From the NCBI GenBank assembly GCA_025766275.1, contig JAFKAC010000095.1, positions 124,001 to 188,000 on the forward strand: a stretch of DNA of 64,000 nt, given 5' to 3'. Shown here piece by piece: positions 12,840 to 22,989 of the stretch. The DNA is from Lactarius indigo (lineage: Eukaryota > Basidiomycota > Agaricomycetes > Russulales > Russulaceae). Position 1 is the first letter of the stretch. The number at the start of each line of letters is the position of its first letter. Both the position numbers and the translations under genes were made by a program. Below the pieces are notes generated by a model, which saw only the letters and a program-made list of their open reading frames with translations, did no database searches and was not told where the DNA came from.

Positions 12840-14579
12840 GGTAGATGAGTAATAACCAATGGGGTGTCGTTTGCCATCTTCTTTGCGCTGGAGAAGGACC
12901 GCTCCGGTTGCAAATCCTGATGCATCGACCTCCAGTTCAAACTGTTGGGTGAGGTCGGGGTGAACTAAGACAGGTTCACTGGTAACGAGGGTTTTGAGGT
13001 CTTGAAATGCTTTTTCCTCTTCGATCCCCCAGTGCCATTCAGTGTCTTTACATGTAAGTCTGTTGAGTGGTCGCGCTTTGGATGCAAAACCTCGTATAAA
13101 AGGTCGGTAAAAATTGCAGAAGCCGAGAAAAGAGCGGACGTCCTTAACCTTGGTTGGCGTGGGCCAATCCTTTATGCCAGAAATTTTGACGGGGTCCATA
13201 CGTGTCACCCCCTTTTCAAGGATTACCCCCAGGTAATCCATGCGCAGAGAGTGGAAGAGGCATTTTTCGAGTTTGTAGTATAAGTCGTGTTCCACGGACA
13301 CACAGAGTACGTCTTTGACAGCTTTGATATGATCCTTTAGGGAGTGAGTGAGTCCGGTGGCGATGCCGATGTCATCCATGTATACTCGAATGACAGTCCC
13401 TTGTTTTTCATGTTTCACGATGACGTCCCTGAAGATAAAGTTCATCATGGTCTGGAACGTTGCCGGGGAGTTGGTAAGGCCGAAAAACATCACCGTTGGT
13501 TTGAATAACCCGTATCGTGTTTTGAATGCCGCCTTTTCTTTGTCACCTTCTTTGATTCGTACATTGTTATACCCCCATCTGACATCGAGTTTGGTATAGA
13601 TATGAGCATTACTGAGATCAGTAATGAGAGGAAGTGGGTATTGATTGCGGATGGTGACGGCGTTGATCTTCTGGTAGTCTTGCACAGGTCGTAACTTCCC
13701 ATCTTTCTTTTTGATAAAGAAGAAAGATGAAGCGTATGGAGATTTGGAGGGCCTTATATACCCCCTTCTTGAGTTGTTCATCGATCCATTCGCGTAGCTT
13801 CTTATCCTCTTCCTGTGTCATGGGGTATATTTTGCAATTGATGGCGTCGGCGGTACTGGGTTTGAACTTGATAGCGTGGTCCCAGGGCCTGCTGGGTGGA
13901 AATCTATCTGATGCCTCTTCACTGAAGAGGCGTTCAAACTCTCGATATTCAGGAGGTAACTCAGCTTTGGTGGTATATTGTTGAGCAGCGATAGCAAGAT
14001 CAGTAGCGGTGGCTCTGATCCGGCATCCTTCTTCGAACTGTTGTCGCTGTTCATCTGTGATGACACAGGAATGTACTACCTCGTAGTCATCGTTCTGGAC
14101 GGTAGTTGTTGCAACGACCGGCGTTGTTTTAATGTAAGGGTTGGTAGAACAGATAATGATGGGGAGCATATCTTCGTGTATGGCGGCTTGTGACCACTTG
14201 ATATGCGGGTCGTAGATGGCAAGCCAGGGGTATCTGAGTATGATTTCTTCATTGCCAATGTCTGTAATAAGGAAGCAGATCTCCTTATGAATTCCTTTAG
14301 TTTGAACGTCAACATCAGTATAATGAGTGATACGCCCCAACTTGTTTTCCGTATTGTCAATATTCCATATTTTCTTTGGGACATCGAGTTGTTTGGTCCC
14401 AAGTCCCATCCTTTTCGCAAAGGAGGGTTTCATGAAGCAGTGGGTTGCTCCCAAGTCGACTAGTGCTTGTATGTCGGCCATTGCGTAACTGGTGCGAATC
14501 GATACTGGAACTCTCATAGAACGATAGTGAGTCATGATTACACTGTTACAATTAACTGCCCTCACCCAGGCCATTGGGT

Positions 14580-16517
14580 TCAGGTGTCCTGAAAACCCTC
14601 CTTCTTCCACAATTGTTGGAGGATTATGTCTTTTATGTCGTCCGATTCTCCTGCTACTCCGTTAAGCCAGTCATTGGCGCGCTGTTGAGGGGGTACGTCT
14701 TGGACCGCCCTGGTAGCGACTTTGGGTTCTTGTTGATGATAGTCGGTATCGACGTATCGACTAGTTGATACTGGAGGCTGATAGCCCCCTCGTGGTTGTC
14801 TACAATCGCGGGCCATGTGTCAGTCCTTTCCACAATTGTAACAAGTGACTGGCCTTTGGTTGTTATGTCCTCCTCCCCTTTGTAGGAATCCTCCTCTGGG
14901 TCAGTATGGGGGATGAGGGGTGAGTATATCTTCTGCCCCTGCGAGTCACCCTCGAATTCGGTCAGCGGAAGTATCCATTGCGTTTGGGTCTCTTGGGAGG
15001 TTCCTAGGTTGCCAAGAACTTCTGGGTGGTCCCTGCCACTGGCATTGTTGGCGTGGTCGTCCTTGCCCTTGTCCTGAAGGGACTCCTTTGTTTAACACCA
15101 CTTTAAGGTGAAGATATTGTTGTTGACGAGTGGTAGCCGCTTCTTTCCACTCGCGGTAATTGCAAGGGTTGTCAAGAGTGTAGACCTTTTCATATAGGTC
15201 TTTTGGTAATCCACTCGCGAATAAGTCGAGCGTTTGCGGATCGTCGAGTCTGTACTGAGCGCGGCGTATTAACTGTTCGAATTGGGTGCAATACTCATCT
15301 AGGTTGCCCCCAATCATTTTAACTCCCTTTTTGAGCTCGTATTGAGCTTGTTCCTGCTCCATCGTGTTGCGGAAACGCTGCATAAAGCTACGCGTAACTT
15401 CGTTCCATAGTCCTTCACTGGTGCAGGGTATTCCTGCTTGTATCTGGCCATTGAGCCAAGTGAGCATTGCCAATACCCATTTGCTAACGTTGACTCCTTT
15501 GATATAGGATAAGAAGAGTAGGGTGCGTCGATATGGTGTGGCCATGATGCCTTCGTCAGTGTTCATCCCCCAGTAGACATGCCACTGGGTAAGGAATGCT
15601 TCAACTTTTGCTCATTCTCCGTCAAATACTGTGGGTGCTTCGCCAGCTAGCTTATTGCTTGGAGGGATAATGGGACCTGCACCTGGTAATCCCCCTCCTC
15701 CTCCTGGGTGTCCTCCTCCTGGTGGTCCTCCTGGAAATCCTCCGGGGAATCCCCCAAAACCTGGTCCTCGAGATGGTGGTCCCCCCCCTGGTAATCCGCC
15801 AGGAGGTCCGCCTCCTCCACTAGGGGGGTCAGCTACATCCGGCCCAATGGCGCGATGGATGGCTACGTCGTCGTTGGTCATTCAATGACCGGTATATGGA
15901 TTGATGGGAGCCAAATTAGCTCGTGATTCTTCTGCGATATGTCTTTGTTCCTCTAGGGCTATTTGGTCCCTAGCTTCGGTGGTAAGTTGCAGCTCTTCCT
16001 GTGTAATGGTGGCAGTTGCCATCGCAACTGCTGGGCTGTGAATGTGAATTACTTCTGGTTCGGGTTGATGAATAGTCAATGACTCAGTTCATTGTATGAT
16101 GTGATCGCCAATAGCTCCCAGGCTTGCTTCTTCAGCTGGCGTTGTTCCTCTACTTGGGGATTGTTGACTATCGGAGGCTTCTTCTCCGCTGATTCCCTCG
16201 TCAGTGTGTTCCTGTGCTTGTCCGTCAATAGGACCGTAGTCTGCGCGACTATTGAGTTCTCGTGCATCGATATCACAATTGTAGTTTCTTCCTGCTGGTC
16301 ATACGATATCCCAGCGATGATCTATGGGGTTCCAAGTAACCTCGACCCAACAGAGATGTTTGAAATTGAACTCAACAGGTCGGAAACGGTTAGGACTGTT
16401 GAACTCTACAAAGTATCCGGTGTCTTCTCCTCGTTCTCTCCACTGAGCTGCTCCTAAAAATCTTGTTGGTATGTTGCGATCTCCTTGTCATTCGATATGA
16501 TAAGGACGGAAGGACAT
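14580..16517 (-). pseudogene. G2 gag
   Basis: The start is set at the ATG ending at 16517, the first ATG after the primer site, from which one frame continues down to 14580. The N-terminal part is rich in charged and aromatic residues. A Gly/Pro-rich segment (about 15,660-15,830) precedes the capsid-like Retrotrans_gag region (about 15,150-15,560, with LDEYCTQFEQLIRRA). The CCHC knuckle CYNCGKD-HMARDC lies near 14,810-14,850. The frame carries TGA stops near 16488, 16299, 16089, 15882, 15612, 14946, 14901 and 14820, most plausibly former CGA arginine codons. The frame then ends at a TGA at 14580-14582, 12 nt after a slippery heptamer, which looks like the natural gag terminus. Confidence 0.82.
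14592..14598 (-). promoter_or_regulatory. Probable -1 ribosomal frameshift heptamer between G2 gag and pol
   Basis: On the minus strand the gag frame reads G GGT TTT, a canonical X XXY YYZ heptamer. Slipping by -1 enters the frame of the protease. Gag stops 12 nt later. Without the later extra G in RT, one -1 slip gives a whole number of codons from the gag start to the final pol stop. Confidence 0.5.
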
Positions 16518-16551
16518 CCACTGGTCTCTGGTCGAGTACGCCACGATGGGG

Positions 16552-16562
16552 ATCTTGGTCTT
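16552..16562 (-). promoter_or_regulatory. G2 self-priming primer-binding site
   Basis: AAGACCAAGAT on the minus strand, 2 nt from the LTR end, is the exact complement of 11 nt inside the LTR (16777-16787). In Tf1 an 11-nt site of this kind pairs with the 5' end of the element's own mRNA. Confidence 0.7.
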
Positions 16563-16564
16563 AA

Positions 16565-17064
16565 TGTTACGCTCCACCGGCGTCAGTCCGACTTGGACTT
16601 AGAATAGGCGTAATCGACTTAGTGAAGGTAAGTGAATGGGGACCACGTGTCAACCCAACACAAGCTGAACAGGGGCACTGCTGGCACACGCTGCAGTGAA
16701 AGGATGAAAGAGAGATATTGGCACACTTAGTCCGAGACTAAGGCAGACAAGAGATGAGTCAAGTGGTGGATTGAAGAAGACCAAGATGGGGACTCTTGGT
16801 CTTCCGAGTTAACTACTTATACAGATACACACGGGCTTTAAAGCGCCGCTAGAATAGTAAGTAACCAATAGCGTAACTAGCTTGAACCCTAGTACAGCTA
16901 TCCTAGGAATGAGTCATACATGAGTCATACATGAGTCATAATCACATGCGAACTACTATGCTGACTGATGTGATGTAAGAGTCCATGACTAATACTGATA
17001 CCGGACCATAGTCATAACCGGTCATGAGTCATATGTAATGAGTCACCAAGTCCATACCGTAACA
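16565..17064 (-). repeat. G2 5' LTR
   Basis: It has 500 bp with TGTTACG/CGTAACA termini. On the minus strand it contains TATAAGTAG (from 16821). Exactly 34 nt downstream lies ATCTTGGTCTT (16777-16787), which pairs with the segment following the LTR. A perfect stem GAAGACCAAGA / TCTTGGTCTTC with a 7-nt loop surrounds this point. Confidence 0.95.
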
Positions 17065-17670
17065 CTAGATATCCTAGCAGGAACCAACAAATCAGCAATG
17101 GCTTATGTAGACAACACCACCCTAACTGCAACTGGGGACCATTTTACAGGCACACATCAAATTCTCTTAGATATGATAATGAGATGAGGAGCCATAGACT
17201 AGTCCAATGATCCTAACTCCCACTTTAAATTCAGCAAACTTGCACCAATGGACTTTATGCACAGAAACAGCAGAAAGGAAAGATGCCCAATTGCACTCCT
17301 TAGCACTACACTTGAGCCATCAAAGAGTGCAGAATACCTGGGAGTCTACTTTGACCAGCACCTAGAATGGGGAACACAGCACAACTACACCCTAGAAAAA
17401 GGTACAAAATGGGTGTCCCAAATTAGATGTGCAGCTGGGCTAGGCTAGGGCATCACTCCAAAGCATGCCTGACAACTATACATCAGTGTTGCAATTCCAA
17501 GGACTCTATATATAATAGATATATGGGGTAGCCACACAAGCAAACAAGCAACATCAGAAGCTCTTGCCTGCACTCCTTTTGAAAATGCTTTCTTTGAATT
17601 GAAATACATTCACACCTGTCACTGACCAGCCAAATATGGGCACAACAATGAGACAAGGTCTCATTCTGGC
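17065..17670 (+). pseudogene. LINE, right half: reverse transcriptase catalytic box and C-terminal part
   Basis: It resumes after the G2 insertion (target duplication ctaga). The catalytic box reads AMAYVDNTTLTATG, where the second aspartate of the usual YxDD is asparagine, so this copy would be inactive even if the frame were open. The following HxFxSKLAP and SAEYLGVYFDQHLEW motifs (17220-17380) are typical of LINE RT C-terminal parts. TGA and TAG stops follow. The solo LTR at 17671 marks the visible end. No poly(A) or 3' terminal repeat was recognised. Confidence 0.82.
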
Positions 17671-18070
17671 TGTTGAAATGTGATAAGTATGTAAGAACCT
17701 TATCTATAGCAGTTACAACATTATGGTACTATGTTTACCATATTAGGCAAGTCAGGATACATATGGTAGTGGGCATATCATGTCTGGTGATGAGGAGAAG
17801 TCTCATGACTGTCTCAGAAGGGTGAAACACATCAGGTGTGTGTAAAAACACAACATTGTGGATGCCTTTACTCATCACTTTTGCACAAATGGACATGGGT
17901 GGGCCATAGAATATAAATATCCTCCTATGGGGAGGGAGGCGAATACAGAACTTCACCCCTCTTCACTTATGCACACTCTTCCCTCTAAACAGTCTCTCAA
18001 CCTACTGCAAAGGTAAGAATGTCCCTCCTGTGTGCTGCACTTGAGCCTGTAAGGCTTTTGCTGCACAACA
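17671..18070 (+). mobile_element. Solo LTR (unassigned family, 400 bp)
   Basis: It starts TGTTGAAATG and ends GCACAACA, flanked by ctggc (17666-17670, 18071-18075). It contains an AT-rich TATA-like ATATAAATAT near 17910. It is the only copy seen. Confidence 0.8.
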
Positions 18071-18300
18071 CTGGCACATACAGTTATTCTCACCTTCATA
18101 CTAGTACTGAGTGCTTTCTCTTGTAGAGAAACTGAGGTACTTGCACTGATCATGTTATGTAACCTTGAGGACAAAAGGCTGCTCACCTCTTATGCTCAGT
18201 GGCACAAAAGTTATCATATCCACTAAGTTAGTTTTCACTTTTCCATGCCTCTTACATACCCTCAGCATATGCTGTTCATGTCACTGTCCTGATCCTTAGT
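18071..18300. other. No recognisable gene
   Basis: This is unassigned sequence between the solo LTR and the short-motif cluster. There is no convincing reading frame, LTR terminus or similarity to other parts of the window. Confidence 0.5.
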
Positions 18301-18304
18301 AAAA

Positions 18305-18535
18305 AGGATTAGTCAAGTGAAGTCGCTAAAATAGGACATCAGTCAAGGCAAAGTCAGCTAAAAGTCAAGATTTTTGCACCAGTCAGGCAAAGTCAAGATC
18401 CAGTCAACCAAAAATCAATTGAAACTCAGACAAAAAATCACCAAAAAAAAACCTTGACTTGAATATTATCCAAGGACATAGTTTGGTCAGTCAAAGTCAA
18501 TGCCAGTCAGTTAAAGTCAAGTGAAAATAGGGAAT
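18305..18535 (+). repeat. Cluster of degenerate AGTCAA/GTCAAG motifs
   Basis: The motif GTCAA, often as AGTCAAG or CAGTCAA, recurs many times in about 230 bp (for example near 18313, 18343, 18363, 18383, 18391, 18402, 18490, 18497, 18506 and 18517), with irregular spacing. There is no coding signal. It abuts the G-rich minisatellite. Confidence 0.65.
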
Positions 18536-18542
18536 AAATTAT

Positions 18543-19124
18543 GGAAAAATGGGAACATCAGGGTGGGGGTGGGCTTGGGTGGGATGGGGATGGGGATGGG
18601 AACATGGGTGTTGGTATGGGTGGGATGGGGATGGGGAACATGGGGGTGGGTGTGGGTGGGGTGGGGATGGAAAACATGGGTATGGGGAGCATGGGCATGG
18701 GTATGGGTGGGGTGGGGATGGGGTGAAAAGCATGGGGGTGGGTGTGGGTAGGATGGGGATATGGGTGGGGAACATGGGGATGGGGATGGGGATGGGGATG
18801 GGGATGGGAACATGGGTATGGGAACATGGGTATGGGGAGCATGGGCATGGGCATGGGTAGAATGGGGATGGGGAGGAAAGCATGGGGGTGGGTGTGGGTG
18901 GGATAGGGATGGGGAATATGGGGGTGGGCTTGGGTGGGATAGGGATGGAGAATATGGGGGTGGGCTTGGGTGGGATAGGGATAGGGAACATGGATGTGTG
19001 GATGAGGTGGGGATAGTGGTGGGTGAGATGAGGATTGGGAATGGAAGTGTAGGTGTGAGTGGGAGGGGTGGGAAACACAGGTGTAAGTATGGGTAGGATG
19101 GAGAATGAGGACATGAGGATGGGT
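18543..19124 (+). repeat. G-rich minisatellite (left block)
   Basis: It is built from GGGATGGGGATGGG, GGGTGTGGGTGGG and AACATGGG units in variable order, with almost no C on the plus strand. Runs of three or four G at short spacing could form G-quadruplexes. Long His/Pro-rich or Gly/Met/Trp-rich reading frames on both strands are by-products of the repeat. The array continues after the solo LTR at 19125-19724. Confidence 0.92.
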
Positions 19125-19724
19125 TGATGAACAGTACACATAGAGACTATACTCACAGAGGGCTAAGAAGTCTGTGGTGAGATATAGAGGGTGACTGGAA
19201 GCAGCACAGGGGTGTCAAGCAGAGTGAAGCAGAGTGGAAGTCTGGCACACAAGCAGTGAGAACTGATGTGATACATTGGAGAGTAGAAGACATACCTGGC
19301 ACACAAGCAGTGAGAACTGATGTGGACCAGGAGCGTACATGATACACTACTTATACTGTTTACAGGAGTGACACTACTACAAGGGATGTAACATAGGGTC
19401 ACATAGTACAAGAGACATTGTTCTACATGTGGACAAAAGAAATGTGCAAATGGAGAACAAGGAGCATGAAAACAAAGAAAGTCCAGACTAAGATGATATC
19501 ATAATGATGTCACAATAAGGATAGATCTAAAGAAAGAACAAAGGTGTAGTACAATGACAGTTCTAGAGGAGTCTGTATGATGCTATAGATAACTAAATAC
19601 AAGGTGTCCGAGATTGTACAGATCAATATCTAATCTACATGTCCTGTATATCTAATCTAAAGCAGTCCATGCTGCAAGTCCAGTCTGTATGAGCTGCTAA
19701 GTGCACAAGGGTCACTTATCAACA
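19125..19724 (-). mobile_element. Solo LTR-A copy 2
   Basis: It starts TGATGAACAG and ends TTATCAACA on the plus strand (minus orientation). The target duplication is tgggt (19120-19124, 19725-19729), inside the minisatellite. Confidence 0.92.
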
Positions 19725-19798
19725 TGGGTGTGGATGGATGGGAATGAGAACACAGGAGTGGGTGTGGATGAGATAAGGATGGGAAATATGGGTGTGGG
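19725..19798 (+). repeat. G-rich minisatellite (right block)
   Basis: This is a continuation of the array split by LTR-A copy 2. The duplicated tgggt lies on both sides of that LTR. The block ends at LTR-A copy 3. Confidence 0.85.
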
Positions 19799-20427
19799 TG
19801 ATGAACAGACACATAAGAACTATACTCACAGTGGACTGATAGGACTGTGGTGAGTTATAGAGGGTGACTGGAAGCAGCACAGGGGTGTCAAGCAGAGTGA
19901 AGCAAAGTGGAAGTCTGGCACACAAGCAGTGAGAACTGATGTTGTTACATTTGGAGGGAAGGAAGCTTTACCTGGCACACAAGCAGTGAGAACTGATGTG
20001 GACCAGGAGCGTACATGATACTCTACTTATACTCCTACAGAGGGTGACAGTAGTACAACATGAGTAACGCTAGTCACAGAGTACAAAGGGGCTATTGTTC
20101 TACAAAGGGACAAAAGAGTGGACACTTTGAGAACAAGGGAGAGGAGAACAAGAAGAGTCCAGAACTAGATGATATCATACTGACATCATAATAAAGATAA
20201 TACCAAGTAAAGAACAAAGGAAAGTACAAAGGCGTTATACAACGCAGAGTCCGGATGTATGATGTCATTAGAAGTACAGTGATGTCATATGTGATGCAAT
20301 GATAAGTCCAGATTGTACAGATCAAAAAGTCTCTAATCTACAAGTCCTGTATATCTAATCTAAAGCAGTCCATGCTGCAAGTCCGGTCCATACGAGCCAC
20401 TAAGTGCGCAAGGGTCACTTATCAACA
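19799..20427 (-). mobile_element. LTR-A copy 3
   Basis: Both LTR termini are present. The flanks are gtggg on the left and gtgga on the right, one mismatch. The left flank is minisatellite and the right flank is the middle of another LTR-A, so either the target was already rearranged or the copies recombined. Confidence 0.82.
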
Positions 20428-20727
20428 GTGGACGTTCTGAGAACAATGACAGAAAGAACAAGGAGAGTCCAGAAGCAAATGATATCATAGTGACATCACA
20501 ATAAGGATAGTCCTAAAGGAGAACAATGAAAGATACAAGAACGTGTAGTACAATGAAGAGTCTGGATATGTCCATATGATGTCATTGTACATGATGTCAT
20601 AGATAAAGAAGTCCAAGATTGTACAGATCAAATCTAATCTAAAGCGGTCCTAATTAATCTACAGCAGTCCATATCTGTAAGTCCGGTCCGTTAGAGCCGC
20701 TAAGTGCGCAAGGGTCACTTATCAACA
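20428..20727 (-). repeat. LTR-A partial copy next to E1 (right half only)
   Basis: It begins in the middle of the LTR (gtggacgttctgag) and runs to the usual TTATCAACA end. It meets E1 pol directly at 20728, where RNase H and a polypurine tract should lie. It may be the truncated 3' LTR of E1 brought close by a deletion, or part of a separate insertion. Confidence 0.6.
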
Positions 20728-22371
20728 AGGGATTCACTGCGTACTGCGCCAGACATGACACAGCGAAAGAGATATCTGGCCTAGTGCCAATCTGCACATA
20801 AAGCAGACTCCCAATTAAGGACTGGTAGTGGGAGATATCTGAGGCAGTTGCCTGTGACATATATTTAACCAGGTGCTCATCAGCACCAGCGGGCAAGGGT
20901 GTGTTATGTGGTGTGGCATCAGACATGCCAAAACATTCAAGGACATCCTTGATGTAGCCAGACTGATCTATTTCAATGCATCTGAGGGAGCGGTCGCACA
21001 CAATGCACATACCAAGATAAGACTCTATCTCCCCAAGATCTGTCATCTCATAGCATTCAGACAAGTCCAACTTAAGATGCTTGATACCACTCAACAAGGG
21101 ACCCAGTATAGTGATGTCGTCAACATAGACAATAACGAAGAGTGGATCATACCCCTCCCATTGAGGCATCACATATATGCCAGCATCAGCAAATGTCCAC
21201 TTAAAGCCGAGTGCAGTGAGCACTCCATGGAATTGCAAGTTCCATGCATGGGAGGCCTGTTTGAGACCATATATCGCCTTAACCAGGCGACACACCTTCA
21301 TCTCAGAGCCAGTGACAGTGAAACCTTGTGGCTGCTCCATGTATATCTCCTCGTCAAGCACACCATTGAGAAAAGCAGACTTAACATCCATTTGATGGAT
21401 GTGCCAGTCCTCCAGCGCGGCCAACACCAGAAGTAAACATAGAGACTCAAATTGTGTGACAGGAGAGAAGGTTTCATCAAAATCTACACCAGGGATCTGC
21501 GTGAATCCCTTAGCCACCAAGCAAGCTCTGTAGCGGCCATCTGCTTTGAGCTTGAAGACCCATTTGGATTTTACTGCCTCATGGTTAGGCGGGAGATCCA
21601 CTAACTCCCAAGTCCCATTCTTAGCTAGGGCGTCCATTTCATACTGACATGCCTTAGTCCACTCATCTGCAGCTGCAGACCAAATGGCATCTGCATAAGT
21701 TGCAGGGTCTTGGCCCACAAAGGCAGCAGCCAGTAACTCCGCATACCCCAGACGCCTGCCGTGCCATGCCGCATTGTCCGCATTGAAGTAATGCGGATTA
21801 GGCACAGGGACACGAGCAGTGCACCTTGGTGCATTGTCCATCTTGCGCAACAGCTGACTACACTGTGCACGATCCTCAAATCCCCCAGGCATTTCTGGTG
21901 AGGGAGGAGGGACATGGCACATAATGCGTGTTGCACTAGGACACAGTGGGGGTGAAGTGGGAGTGGCTTGCTCACACTTAGGTGTGGTTGGCAGAGCCGG
22001 CAGAGCAGGTGGTGGAGTGGTGGGGCGTGGTTGGACTTGTGGGGGGTCTAGGAGCTTTTCAACATCCTCCTCCTCACTACTACTGGAGTGTGCAGGGGAG
22101 GGGGCTCACATTGGTGGTAACGCCAGTGGGTGAGGCACGGCAGTCACTGTTGTGCTAGGCACAACTGGTGGTGAAGGTGTGGGGTGAGTCTCAGCACCCT
22201 GAAGGGATGGGAAGCTACTCTCATCGAATGTCACATCCCTGGACACTCAGACAGAGCAGGTTGAGCGGTCCCAGAGCTTATAGCCCTTAGATTTGGGCTC
22301 AAACCCAATAAGTGTGACCTCAATGGCCTTCGCATCCAATTTGTGACGCTTATCAGCGGGTACGTGCATGT
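20728..22371 (-). pseudogene. E1 reverse transcriptase and linker (RNase H missing)
   Basis: The RT shows the copia motifs KSKWVFKLKADG, YRACLVAKGFTQIPGVDFDETFSPV, MDVKSAFLNGVLDEEIYMEQPQGF, IYGLKQASHAW and the catalytic FVIVYVDDITILG (about 21,100-21,650). The conserved RPDISFAVSCLAQY region follows, then coding ends abruptly at the LTR. Upstream, the Pro/Ser-rich linker (21,900-22,330) has TGA stops near 22,095 and 22,240 that fit former CGA codons. The 5' part of pol lies beyond the solo LTR at 22372-22989 and reads into this piece across the catgt duplication. Confidence 0.85.
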
Positions 22372-22989
22372 TGATGAACAGCACACATAGATAGCTTACT
22401 CACAGAGGGACAAAGTGTTCTGTGGTGAGATAAGCTGGGTGGCTGGAAAGCAGCAACAGGAGATCTAGCAAGGTAAAGCAGAAGTGTCTGGCACACAGCA
22501 GTGAGAGAACTGATATTAATATTACAGTGGAAAGAACATACCTGGCACACAGCAGTGAGAGAACTGATGTGGACCAGGAGCGTACAAGCACTACTACTTA
22601 TACTGTACAGAGGTGTGACACTAGTACAAGGGTGGTAACGTAGAGTCACAGAGTACAAGGAGCGTTGTTCTACATACAGGACAAAAGGAGTGTATCAAAA
22701 GAGAACAAGGCGACTAGAACAAGGAGAGTCCAGACAAAGATGATATCATAATGACATCACAATAAAGATAACGCTGTAAAGAGAACAAAGGATGAAGTAC
22801 AATGAAGTGTCCAGAGTGTTCTACATGATGTCATAGTGCATGGTGTCATACATGATGCAATAGTCAGCGCTAGATTGTACAGATCAAAATGTAAGTAATC
22901 TACAAGTCCAATTAATCTAATCTAAAGCAGTCCATGCTGCAAGTCCAGTCTGTACGAGCCGCTAAGTGCGCAAAGGTCACTTATCAACA
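22372..22989 (-). mobile_element. Solo LTR-A copy 5 inside E1 pol
   Basis: Full termini with target duplication catgt (22367-22371, 22990-22994). The E1 reading frame is continuous when the LTR and one duplication copy are set aside, so this is a family member that inserted into its own relative. Confidence 0.93.

Larger units (their letters stand above)
9137..14610 (-). pseudogene. G2 pol: protease, RT, RNase H, integrase, chromodomain and C-terminal extension
   Basis: Protease (about 14,430-14,480) has LVDLGATHCF in place of DSGAT. RT (about 12,960-13,790) keeps the YMDDIG box near 13,380. An extra G in a G-run near 13,753 shifts the frame. RNase H is cut by the solo LTR 12166-12839 and resumes at 12165. 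Integrase has the zinc module (GHPG, then CAECQ, about 11,480-11,580) and core motifs VDFITKLP, FGLPSCVISD and STAYHPRTDGQSERTNQ (11,080-11,420). The GPF/Y module (GPFKVIQ) lies near 10,690. A chromodomain (VEKILDS to LAKWKGYPDSDNQW) lies at 10,420-10,530. The frame continues for about 400 more codons, ending in a coiled-coil-like Glu/Arg-rich stretch and a TAG at 9137-9139. TGA stops occur at 11546, 11201, 10502, 9926 and 9317. Confidence 0.88.
8616..17064 (-). mobile_element. Complete Ty3/gypsy chromovirus G2
   Basis: Two LTRs (8616-9105 and 16565-17064) bound the element, with an exact 5-bp target duplication ctaga (8611-8615, 17065-17069). Internal order on the minus strand is primer-binding segment, gag, protease, RT, RNase H, integrase, chromodomain, then a further C-terminal region and a polypurine tract. 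A solo LTR (12166-12839) interrupts RNase H. About a dozen TGA stops and one G-run frameshift inactivate it. The chromodomain and self-priming signal place it with Tf1/sushi-like chromoviruses. It inserted into the plus-strand LINE. Confidence 0.95.

Noticed and set aside
13735..13785. A second programmed frameshift in G2 RT
   Set aside because: The frame change sits in a five-G run in the middle of a conserved RT block, which is typical of a mutation or sequencing error.
15631..15888. Pro/Gly-rich plus-strand reading frame
   Set aside because: Antisense shadow of the Gly/Pro-rich segment of G2 gag.
18517..19156. Long His/Pro-rich and Gly/Met/Trp-rich reading frames on both strands
   Set aside because: They are by-products of the G-rich minisatellite; composition is fully dictated by the repeat unit.
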